Of a DNA stretch of 64,000 nt, positions 17,433-25,167 are shown piece by piece. The position numbers were made by a program, and so were the translations under genes. The stretch comes from Pseudomonas koreensis (GTDB taxonomy: Bacteria; Pseudomonadota; Gammaproteobacteria; Pseudomonadales; Pseudomonadaceae). Location of the stretch: the NCBI RefSeq assembly GCF_025447595.1, contig NZ_JAOEJU010000032.1, positions 1 through 64,000 on the forward strand, in the 5' to 3' direction. Positions within the stretch are counted from its first letter, which is position 1, and every line of letters begins with the position of its first letter. The notes beneath the pieces were generated by a model. That model saw only the letters and a list, made by a program, of their open reading frames with translations, was not told where the DNA came from and ran no database searches.

Positions 17433-18748
17433 ACGCCCCGGTGAGCGGCGCCGCCGAGCAGGTGTTCGCGCGGTTTCTCGATCTCGAACGGCAGACCCGC
17501 GCCGCTCATGACATTTCGCAACTGGCCTACAGCCTGGTCAATGACGGCCAGTCGCTGTTCGGTTTCCGCCATGCGGCACTGTTGATCGCCGGCAAGGTGC
17601 AGGCGGTGACCGGCGTCAGCGCAGTGGAGCCGAATGCGCCGTTCGTGGCGTTCGTCGAGCAGGCCGTGGCGCAGTTGTTCAAGCAGGATGTGCTGAAACA
17701 GGCGCGGGTGATCACGCCGGAAATGGTCGGCGAATCGATTCAGGCCGACTGGTGCAGTCTGTCGGCCATGCAAGTGTTCTGGCTGCCGTTGATCGACCGT
17801 CAGGGTCAGGTGTTCGGCGGTTTGTGGCTGGCCCGTGATCTGCCGTGGAACCCTTCCGAACAAGTGCTGCTGTCGCAATTGGGTGACACCTACAGCCATG
17901 CCTGGCTGGCGTTGCAACCGCGCAAGCCATGGCGGCTGCGCTGGACCCGCAAACGCCAGGTGGCGCTGGTCGCCGTGTTGTTGCTCGGGCTGTTGATCCC
18001 GGTGCGCCAGTCGGTGCTGGCGCCGGCCGAAGTGGTGCCTCAGGGCGGGCGCGTTGTCGCCGCTCCGCTGGACGGTGTGATCGCCGAGTTTCTGGTCAAA
18101 CCCAACCAGAGCGTGAAAACCGGTGACCTGTTGCTGCGTTTTGAAAGCACGACGCTGAAGGCTCAGGCCGATGTCGCCGAGCGTGCGCTCGGGGTCGCCG
18201 AAGCGGAACTCAAAGCCAATTCCCAGCGCTCGTTCGTCGATGCCGAATCCAGCTCTCGGGTCGACCTGCTGGCCGCCCGCGCCGAACAGAAGCGCGCCGA
18301 ACGCGACTACGCCCGCGAACTGCTCAACCGCAGCGAAGTGCGCGCCGAGCGTGACGGTATTGCGGTGTTCGCCGATGCCGAGCGCTGGACCGGCAAACCG
18401 GTGCAGACCGGCGAGCGGCTGATGGAAATCGCCGACCCGAGCCAGGCCGAGCTGCGTATCGAGCTGGCGGTGGGCGACGCGATCTCGCTGGAGCCGGGCG
18501 CCGAAGTCGCGCTGTTTCTCGACAGCGACCCGTTGCAACGCCATCTCGCCACCCTCGAACGTTCGGCCTACGAGGCGCAGCCCACCGCCGGCGGCCAATT
18601 GGCCTATCGGCTGGACGCCAATTTCGCCGACGCCCCGCCGCGTATCGGCCTGCGCGGCACCGCAAAAATTTTCGGCGACCGTGCGCCGTTGGCCTTGTAC
18701 CTGCTGCGGCGTCCGCTCGCCGGGCTGCGCCAGAGCGTAGGCCTGTAA
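17429..18748 (+). CDS. GAF-like domain plus HlyD-type membrane adaptor
   Basis: A 439-residue fusion. Residues about 10–165 resemble a GAF-type sensory domain and are predicted to be cytoplasmic. A positively charged stretch and one membrane helix follow (about 172–192, 'VALVAVLLLGLLIPVRQSVL'). Then comes an HlyD-like periplasmic part with lipoyl half 'APLDGVIAEFLVKPNQSVKT', coiled coil and lipoyl half 'SEVRAERDGIAVFADAERWT'. A sensor fused to an adaptor suggests export controlled by a small ligand, which is inference. It starts inside the preceding stop and ends exactly one base before the next ATG. Confidence 0.75.
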   Translation: MNAPVSGAAEQVFARFLDLERQTRAAHDISQLAYSLVNDGQSLFGFRHAALLIAGKVQAVTGVSAVEPNAPFVAFVEQAVAQLFKQDVLKQARVITPEMVGESIQADWCSLSAMQVFWLPLIDRQGQVFGGLWLARDLPWNPSEQVLLSQLGDTYSHAWLALQPRKPWRLRWTRKRQVALVAVLLLGLLIPVRQSVLAPAEVVPQGGRVVAAPLDGVIAEFLVKPNQSVKTGDLLLRFESTTLKAQADVAERALGVAEAELKANSQRSFVDAESSSRVDLLAARAEQKRAERDYARELLNRSEVRAERDGIAVFADAERWTGKPVQTGERLMEIADPSQAELRIELAVGDAISLEPGAEVALFLDSDPLQRHLATLERSAYEAQPTAGGQLAYRLDANFADAPPRIGLRGTAKIFGDRAPLALYLLRRPLAGLRQSVGL

Positions 18749-20845
18749 ATGACCCTACCGAGCCTGCGTGCCGACCTGCAATTGTCGCCCGCGGCGCCGG
18801 CATTGGACGGTTCGCCGCGCTGGACGTTGGCCGACCCGGTGCGTGGGCGCTACTTCAAACTCGGTGCGGCAGCCATGCGCCTGTTGCGCCACTGGTCGCT
18901 GGGCGATCCCGAACAAGTGCTGCGCGCCGCCAACCGTGAACCTGGTTTGCCGCTGGACGGCAGCGAGCTGGCGCAACTGCTGGAGTTCCTGCGCGGACAT
19001 GACCTGATCAGCGCACTCGACGAGCAACAACGCGCCAGTTATCAGCTCAAGGCCCTCGCGCAGCGCCAGAGCCTGTGGACAATCCTGCTGCATCAATACC
19101 TGTTCTTTCGCATTCCATTGTGGCGCCCGGACGCTTTTCTCAACCGTGCCTGGCCGTGGCTGGAGCGCTTCGGTCCGAGGGTCCTGCGCTACGGTCTTCC
19201 CGCGACGCTGGCGCTCGGGGTGTTTCTGGTGTCGCGGGACTGGCAGCGGTTTGTCGGCACCTTTCCGCACCTGTTCAGCCTCGGCGGCGCGATCGCGTTT
19301 GGCATCTCGCTGTTCTTCGCCAAGCTCTGTCACGAGTTCGGTCATGCGTTCATGGCCAAGCGCGCCGGGTGTCGGGTGCAAAGCATGGGCGTGGCGTTCA
19401 TGGTCTTGCTGCCGATGTTCTACACCGATGTCAGCGATGCCTGGCGGGTCAATGATCGACGCGCGCGATTGCTGATCGGTGCCGGTGGGGTGCTGGCGGA
19501 ATTGCTGCTGGCGAGCATCGCGCTGCTGGTCTGGTCGTTCCTGCCGGACGGGCCCGGTCGCACAGCGGCGTTCATGCTCGCCAGCGCGACGTGGATCACC
19601 ACGCTGGTGGTCAATCTCAACCCCTTCATGCGCTTCGATGGCTACTTTCTGCTCAGCGACTTATGGGAAGTCGACAATTTGCAGGGCCGGGCTTTTGCCC
19701 TGTGTCGCTGGCGGTTGCGGGAATTTCTGTTCGGCTATGGCGCGCCCGCGCCGGAGCCTTGGTCGCCGACGATGCAGCGGCGTTTGCTGATCTGGGGGTA
19801 TGGCTCGTGGTTATGGCGTGCGGCGTTGTTTTTCGGGATCGCGCTGGCGGTCTATCACCTGTTCTTCAAGGTGTTGGGGATCTTCCTGATGCTGGTGGAG
19901 CTGGTGTGGTTCATCTTTCTTCCGATCATGAGTGAGTGGCGCCAGTGGTGGAGCCGCCGCGAACAGGCTCACGGCCCTCGGGTGTTGCTCAGCAGCCTGG
20001 CGGTACTCGGCCTGTTGCTGGTGCTGATCGTGCCGTGGCGCAGTTCGGTCGAATTGCCGACGATGCTCGAGGGCGGTCGCGCCAGTGCCTTGCACGCACC
20101 GACGGCGGCGCGGGTCAAAGCCGTGAAGGTCGAGGATGGTCAGACCGTGGCTCAGGGCGACGTGCTGATCGAACTGGAATCGCCGGACCTCGATTCGCGG
20201 CAGGCCATCGTCCGCCGGGAAATCCGCATCCAGCAATTGCTGATGCGTCGGCAGGCCGGTCGCAGTGAAACCGCCGCCGACGCCGGCATCGTCGAGCAGC
20301 GTCTCGCCGAAGCGGTGGCGGAATATCGCGGCCTGACCGCCCAACGTGAACGCCTGCTGTTACGCGCACCTCACGCCGGCACCGTGCGTGACCTGCTGCC
20401 GAACCTGACGCCGGGCCGCTGGCTGTCGAGCAAGGATGCGCTGGCGCGGGTGGTGGAGGACGGCACGCGACTGCGCGGTTACCTGGCCGAAGCCGAGCTG
20501 TGGCGAGTCAGGCCCGGCGCCACCGGACGATTTATCGCCGACGACCCTATGCATGCCGCTATCGCGGTGCAACTCAATGAAATCGACACCAACGGTGTGG
20601 CCTATGTCGATCAGGAGGCGCTGACTTCCGATCACCACGGGCCGATTGCCGTGCGCCGCGATCAGCAGCAACGGGCGGAGCCGGTGCAGGCGCAATATGG
20701 CGTGCGTTTGGCTACGCTGGATCAGGCACCGACCCCGGTGCAGCCGCTGCGCGGCGTGGTGGTGTTGCAGGGCAGCGGCGAATCGGTGCTCGGTGTGGCC
20801 TGGCGCCGGATGGCGGCGCTGGGGGTCAGGGAAAGCGGTTTCTAG
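18749..20845 (+). CDS. M50 (site-2-protease-like) membrane metalloprotease fused to an HlyD-like adaptor
   Basis: A 698-residue protein. The cytoplasmic N-terminal part (about 1–110) precedes a multi-helix membrane region (about 145–410). This region carries HEFGH (HExxH zinc motif) at residues 195–199 and the second M50 motif, NPFMRFDG with D297, so the protease site looks intact. From about residue 430 there is a periplasmic adaptor: 'TAARVKAVKVEDGQTVAQGD', a short coiled coil and a second lipoyl half near 'LLRAPHAGTVRDLLPNL'. In families of this architecture the gene lies beside HlyD and TolC genes and repeat proteins. I infer that it replaces the ABC exporter as inner-membrane component. 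Confidence 0.82.
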   Translation: MTLPSLRADLQLSPAAPALDGSPRWTLADPVRGRYFKLGAAAMRLLRHWSLGDPEQVLRAANREPGLPLDGSELAQLLEFLRGHDLISALDEQQRASYQLKALAQRQSLWTILLHQYLFFRIPLWRPDAFLNRAWPWLERFGPRVLRYGLPATLALGVFLVSRDWQRFVGTFPHLFSLGGAIAFGISLFFAKLCHEFGHAFMAKRAGCRVQSMGVAFMVLLPMFYTDVSDAWRVNDRRARLLIGAGGVLAELLLASIALLVWSFLPDGPGRTAAFMLASATWITTLVVNLNPFMRFDGYFLLSDLWEVDNLQGRAFALCRWRLREFLFGYGAPAPEPWSPTMQRRLLIWGYGSWLWRAALFFGIALAVYHLFFKVLGIFLMLVELVWFIFLPIMSEWRQWWSRREQAHGPRVLLSSLAVLGLLLVLIVPWRSSVELPTMLEGGRASALHAPTAARVKAVKVEDGQTVAQGDVLIELESPDLDSRQAIVRREIRIQQLLMRRQAGRSETAADAGIVEQRLAEAVAEYRGLTAQRERLLLRAPHAGTVRDLLPNLTPGRWLSSKDALARVVEDGTRLRGYLAEAELWRVRPGATGRFIADDPMHAAIAVQLNEIDTNGVAYVDQEALTSDHHGPIAVRRDQQQRAEPVQAQYGVRLATLDQAPTPVQPLRGVVVLQGSGESVLGVAWRRMAALGVRESGF

Positions 20846-20856
20846 GGAGCATGAAG

Positions 20857-21348
20857 ATGACGGAAAACCTGGCGGCGGACGGATTGGTGGTACGGCCTTC
20901 GCGGACGACTGACGGGCCGTTTCTGCAAAGCCTGTATCAATCGGCGCGGCCGGATCTGCAATGGATCGACGGCGAACAGGAGCAGGTGCAGCAAATCGTT
21001 GCCCAGCAGTTTCAGGTGCAGGAGCAGGGCATGGGGGAAAACCATCCGAATGCCATGCACTACATCGTGGAAAAACTCGGCACGGCCATCGGCGCCCTCA
21101 GCACCGATTTCGGCGTCAACGAAATCCGCGTGTTGTACCTCGCCTTCATTCCCCAGGCCCGGGGCAAAGGTTACGGGCGAACCGTGCTGCAAGGTGTGCA
21201 AAAAGCCGCGCAGCAAGTGCGTTGCCCGGTGGCGACGGTGGTCTGGGCCAACAACCCCCATGCGCGCCAGCATTACCTGGCGCTGGGATTCGCGGTGGAA
21301 GAGCGCAATCCGGCAGCGGAGCGGCTGGTGTGGTATCCGCAGGGTTGA
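20857..21348 (+). CDS. GNAT-family N-acetyltransferase
   Basis: A 163-residue protein with the acetyl-CoA-binding A motif 'QARGKGYGRTVLQGV' (R/Q-x-x-G-x-G/A at about residues 104–115) and the C-terminal motif 'NPHARQHYLALGF'. I chose ATG 20857 because GGGAG lies 7 bases before it; the ATG at 20851 is too close to that site. The substrate is unknown. It follows the M50 gene by 11 bases and probably belongs to that transcript. Its stop is one base from the stop of the convergent lipase gene. Confidence 0.8.
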   Translation: MTENLAADGLVVRPSRTTDGPFLQSLYQSARPDLQWIDGEQEQVQQIVAQQFQVQEQGMGENHPNAMHYIVEKLGTAIGALSTDFGVNEIRVLYLAFIPQARGKGYGRTVLQGVQKAAQQVRCPVATVVWANNPHARQHYLALGFAVEERNPAAERLVWYPQG

Positions 21349-21349
21349 G

Positions 21350-23536
21350 TCAGATGACCGAGTCGATATCGAAGGTGTGCGGCGCGCCGATCCTGTGGCC
21401 GTAAAGCGTTGCCAGCAGCGGGTCATCCTCGGCGGCGTCCGGTGCCATGGCCAGTTGTTCCGCTGCGAGGTTTTCCGGATGTAGCTGCCAGCGCGGCAGG
21501 CTCTCGGCCAGGCGTTCCGGTTGTTCGGCCAGCGATCCATAGACATCCGTGGCGGTCATGCGCCGGTGCCGGAGAAGGGCCAGCCGTTCACGGGTCGTGC
21601 GGATTTTCTCGATTTCACGATTGAGCGCTTCGACGACGTTTTTCCGGGTGCGGACATAGCTGTCCGGCCGTCCCGGCAGGTTGTTGCGCTGGCTGCGCAA
21701 CTGATCGGTGATGCGTTGCAGGGCGGATTCAACCAGCGCGAACTCCCGCTCGGTGACCAGTGAACGACTGGATTCCTGTGCCTCCTGCCAACGCCGCAAC
21801 ACCGCCCAGCACGCCGGGATGTACGCGCCGGTCATCGAATGATGCCCGGCGTCGAAAATCTGCTTGAGCAACGTTGGCCGATCCGGCAACCCGTGCCGCT
21901 GCCGGATCGCCACGTCACAGGCTGCGTGTTGATTGATGGTGTCGCAACCTGGCTCCCACAGAATCGACGACACCTGCTGACGGCCGAACTCCACCGGCAT
22001 GGCGTGTCGCAGGCTGCCATGATGGTCGTAGGCTTCACCCGTCCAGTTGGTGATGCCCGCGACGAACACCGACAGGCCGAGCGGCACAATCACGAATGTC
22101 AGCGCCGCCCCGGCGCCGTATAGGTCGGCCTTGGTGTTCATCCAGCTGCCGGGCACGCTGGGCACCGGGTCGTTGTGGTTAACCATGCGGTGATGCACGA
22201 GATCGGCTGCGCCCCTGACGAAATCCGCGTCGCCGGCGCGGGGGGCGCCGTAGGTGTAGAGCTGGATGTTGTAGTTGAACCCGGCTCTTCGGCGCAGCAT
22301 TTCCGAGAGCAGTAATGTGATCGCACCTCCGAGGCTGTGGCCGCAGATCAGGAGTGTTTGGCCGGTGTAAAAGCGATCGAGGTAACTGACCGCGAAGGCA
22401 GCAGCTTTTTTAGCCGCCTCATAGAAGCCACGATGCACTTGACCCTCACCTTCAGAGAATGGCACCTGCAGAGCATCAGCATCGCGTAATCCGTCGGCGA
22501 CGATCTCGGCGGTGCCGCGCACCGCAATCAGAATGAGTTCGTCGTTGTGGGTAATGAATGCTTGGGTATCGGTGCTGTTTTTATTACCGATATCGTCAAG
22601 GAAATGAACGCTGGCCGGGTGTTCCAGATCGCCTGTAGGCGTCGGTCTGTTCATGGGATACAGGTTGGGATCGAACGGTATGATTTCGAGTCGTCTGGAG
22701 TAGGGAATATCCTCGTAAAGCGGGTAGTAAGCTTTGGTTTGAGCGCTGTCGACTTTCCACAGTTCTTCACATTTTGCCAAGGAATCACCAAACCAATTGC
22801 CTATGCTTGGTTGCAGAGGAAACCCTACTGTTTTTGTTTCTGCGGAGGGGATTTTGGGTTTCTGGCCGAAAGGGCTGTAACTCAAGGTCGCCATTAGTGC
22901 GAGCTGGTACAGATTGAGTGCGCAGAACTCCGGGGCTGTGGACAACATTGGACGCAACGATCGGAGCGGGCGCACTTCCAGAACGGTGTGACGCTGCGGC
23001 ATCAGAGCGGCGCCGAGCTTGCCGTGTTCACGCATGATGGCTGCGCATCCGGAATCCATGGGGTAGTCGCGATATACCTCCGGTGGCAGGTGTGAAACGT
23101 GTCTGACCAGATGACGGACCTCAACTTGAAAGTAGTCCCCTCCGTTAGCAACTTCGGGTCGTTCACGCGTGCGAGTGGTATTCGGGTTCAGGTAGCGGGT
23201 TGCTTCTGCACGAACCTGAATCTCGGTTATTTTCAGTGGGTAATGTGGTCTGACTTGCAGATATGAATAGAACTTTTCATTACCTTCATACGCTTGATCA
23301 AACAGCAGCGATACAGGCCCCGCAAAGTGATTATCCACCCTGCCTCTGCCCTCCGCGTCTAGGCGGCCTGTGTATTTGTAGCCTTCAGAGTCGGTGGCGA
23401 CATAGGCTAGTCCCGCATAGGGTTTACCCGAGCAGAACTCATCGATGAGCTGGAAACTGGTCCAGTTTCCACCGACAGGACAATTCAACAGACGGCTGCT
23501 CAATGGCGATTGCAGATCCTTTTCCAGTGATGTCAT
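21350..23536 (-). CDS. Class 3 lipase, probable type VI secretion effector
   Basis: A 728-residue protein with an alpha/beta-hydrolase lipase domain (about residues 320–515). It contains 'LIAVRGT', nucleophile elbow G399-H-S401-L-G403-G, acid D456 in NHNDPVPSVP and a histidine at 505/506 (DHHGS). Residues 1–300 form an unassigned N-terminal region beginning with a small beta-rich module ('GYKYTGRLDAEGRGRV'), and the C-terminal 200 residues are helical. There is no signal peptide. Position in the vgrG–DUF4123–lipoprotein operon points to a T6SS phospholipase effector (Tle-type). AAGGAGG lies at ideal spacing before the ATG. Base composition is more A+T rich than the surroundings. Confidence 0.82.
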   Translation of the reverse strand: MTSLEKDLQSPLSSRLLNCPVGGNWTSFQLIDEFCSGKPYAGLAYVATDSEGYKYTGRLDAEGRGRVDNHFAGPVSLLFDQAYEGNEKFYSYLQVRPHYPLKITEIQVRAEATRYLNPNTTRTRERPEVANGGDYFQVEVRHLVRHVSHLPPEVYRDYPMDSGCAAIMREHGKLGAALMPQRHTVLEVRPLRSLRPMLSTAPEFCALNLYQLALMATLSYSPFGQKPKIPSAETKTVGFPLQPSIGNWFGDSLAKCEELWKVDSAQTKAYYPLYEDIPYSRRLEIIPFDPNLYPMNRPTPTGDLEHPASVHFLDDIGNKNSTDTQAFITHNDELILIAVRGTAEIVADGLRDADALQVPFSEGEGQVHRGFYEAAKKAAAFAVSYLDRFYTGQTLLICGHSLGGAITLLLSEMLRRRAGFNYNIQLYTYGAPRAGDADFVRGAADLVHHRMVNHNDPVPSVPGSWMNTKADLYGAGAALTFVIVPLGLSVFVAGITNWTGEAYDHHGSLRHAMPVEFGRQQVSSILWEPGCDTINQHAACDVAIRQRHGLPDRPTLLKQIFDAGHHSMTGAYIPACWAVLRRWQEAQESSRSLVTEREFALVESALQRITDQLRSQRNNLPGRPDSYVRTRKNVVEALNREIEKIRTTRERLALLRHRRMTATDVYGSLAEQPERLAESLPRWQLHPENLAAEQLAMAPDAAEDDPLLATLYGHRIGAPHTFDIDSVI

Positions 23537-23548
23537 GGCGAAACCTCC

Positions 23549-24322
23549 TTATTCCGTGCATCCGGGATATACAGTGCATTGCTTCCCATCTGGCATTTGA
23601 AAGCTGCTGAAGTCTTTGTAGTTGCCGTAACAAAAGGCGTACTGATCCTCAGCGTTGTCGCCCATACAGCGTTTCCATCCATTTGGTACTTTGACCCATG
23701 TGTCGCCGATGGCAGGCCTTTCTTCCTTGGCCAACCTGACTTTCAATTCCATGGTCTTGCCCGGTAGTTGTTCAATGGTGAAGGCAGAAAATGTTTTGCC
23801 CTGCTCTCGGGTTCCTTGGGCACTGGATGAGGAGCAATCAAGAATCTTGACGATACGGCGGTTGGTCCCCACTGTGCGGAACCACCATTCGCACTGGCTG
23901 TAAATGAAGCTTTCACCGGCTTCGTTGAAGGTGTTTTTGTACTGTTCTTCCAGCACATCACGAATGATCACCATGCCTTGATCACCGCTGATGTCTCCCC
24001 AGTCCTTGCCATACGCAGAGTTGATTTCCAGGGAGATTTTTCTGATTACCAACGGACACCCCTTAACAATCTTGCGAATCGTGATCTCGGCATCCGGTTT
24101 GTAGTCCGTGCGCCACTTGCTGTTGAACACCGGGGCAAGGTTGTCGCGTCTGTCGAGGGTGCAGGTCTGGCCTTTTTCGGGTACGTAATGAACCACTGCG
24201 ACGTAGGCAAATCCTGGTGGTAGATCGGCTGTGAATTTGAAGGTATTCGGCTGTTTGCCTTGGCAGCCCCCTAGTGCCGCGAAAGCGCCGATCAGGACGA
24301 TGCTCTTGAGCTGAATCTTCAT
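23549..24322 (-). CDS. Lipoprotein, candidate immunity protein for the lipase effector
   Basis: A 257-residue protein with a lipoprotein signal peptide whose lipobox LGGC gives Cys19. The mature part has an even number of Cys (including CTLDRRD, KGCPL, SQCEWW, DCSSS and a final YPGC). I recognise no family. A periplasm-facing lipoprotein next to a T6SS lipase gene fits the immunity proteins of Tle effectors, which block the enzyme in the periplasm. The start overlaps the stop of the DUF4123 gene (ATGA). The A+T content is higher than in neighbouring genes. Immunity function is inferred from position only. Confidence 0.7.
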   Translation of the reverse strand: MKIQLKSIVLIGAFAALGGCQGKQPNTFKFTADLPPGFAYVAVVHYVPEKGQTCTLDRRDNLAPVFNSKWRTDYKPDAEITIRKIVKGCPLVIRKISLEINSAYGKDWGDISGDQGMVIIRDVLEEQYKNTFNEAGESFIYSQCEWWFRTVGTNRRIVKILDCSSSSAQGTREQGKTFSAFTIEQLPGKTMELKVRLAKEERPAIGDTWVKVPNGWKRCMGDNAEDQYAFCYGNYKDFSSFQMPDGKQCTVYPGCTE

Positions 24323-25167
24323 GAAGGCATCTCCCCGCTCCAGCTCTTCGAAAGCAGGTAAACCCGATCGAAGTGTTCGTCCGGTGTTTCGTCCGGTCGG
24401 GGTTGCCAGTGAGGCGCGAGGGCCGGGGTGTGCAGGCTCTGAATCAGCAGAAACTCCAGCCGCTCCGGCGCCAGCCAGCCCCAGGCTTCGGCCTGTGCCA
24501 GTCGCTCGCGTAGCCAGATGTGCGGATCCTGCGCACACGCCAGTCCGGCGTAGGCCTGCACATGCTCGGCCAGCAGAAAGCGGTGAGCGTTGGCCAGCCG
24601 GATCTCCATGGCGGGCTGTTCGGGCATCGGCAGGTGCAGCCATGGCGGTGAGTCCGGCAGCGAATAGGTGCCGGGTGCTGGGTTGTCGGTGCTTTGCCAA
24701 TGGGAGCCCTGCCAGTAACACACGCTGATCGCCGGCCCGAGATACGCCGGTAGCGCCTCGATCGGCATATGCTCCAGCGCCCGGCCCAGCACCCGGTTGT
24801 CGTGGAAGCGGTACAGCGCCTGATGCGGGCGGGTGCCGGCGAGCAGTCGTTCCTGCCAGTGCCTGACCCAAGTCTTCAACTCGCCTTTGCCTAGGCTGGC
24901 GAGCCAGCCCCAATGACTGTCGGGTCTGTCGAACAGGGCATCGAGGCGACGGTCGTCGGGCTGGTCGAAAGTGAACAGGAACGGGCCGGTGTCCGCCAGT
25001 TCGGCGACCACGGTTTCACCGTAGACGCTGGCGTACTGCTCGTAACGGCTGCTTTTCAGCCAGCGCTGGCGCATGTCGCGTTCGTTCTGCGAGTCGAGTA
25101 CCAGGCACAGGAGGCGATCCGCCCGGTGTTGCTCGATCAGCCAGTGCAGCACAAAGGATTGGCTCAT
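24319..25167 (-). CDS. DUF4123-domain T6SS effector adaptor/chaperone
   Basis: A 282-residue cytoplasmic protein of the DUF4123 (Tap/TEC) type: N-terminal 'LCLVLDSQNERDMRQRW', 'GPFLFTFDQPDD' and 'WGWLASLGKGELKTWVRHWQ', and a C-terminal helical region. Such proteins load a specific effector onto its VgrG spike. The ATG at 25167 overlaps the vgrG stop (ATGA), and its own stop overlaps the next start, so vgrG, adaptor and lipoprotein are translationally coupled. Confidence 0.85.
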   Translation of the reverse strand: MSQSFVLHWLIEQHRADRLLCLVLDSQNERDMRQRWLKSSRYEQYASVYGETVVAELADTGPFLFTFDQPDDRRLDALFDRPDSHWGWLASLGKGELKTWVRHWQERLLAGTRPHQALYRFHDNRVLGRALEHMPIEALPAYLGPAISVCYWQGSHWQSTDNPAPGTYSLPDSPPWLHLPMPEQPAMEIRLANAHRFLLAEHVQAYAGLACAQDPHIWLRERLAQAEAWGWLAPERLEFLLIQSLHTPALAPHWQPRPDETPDEHFDRVYLLSKSWSGEMPS

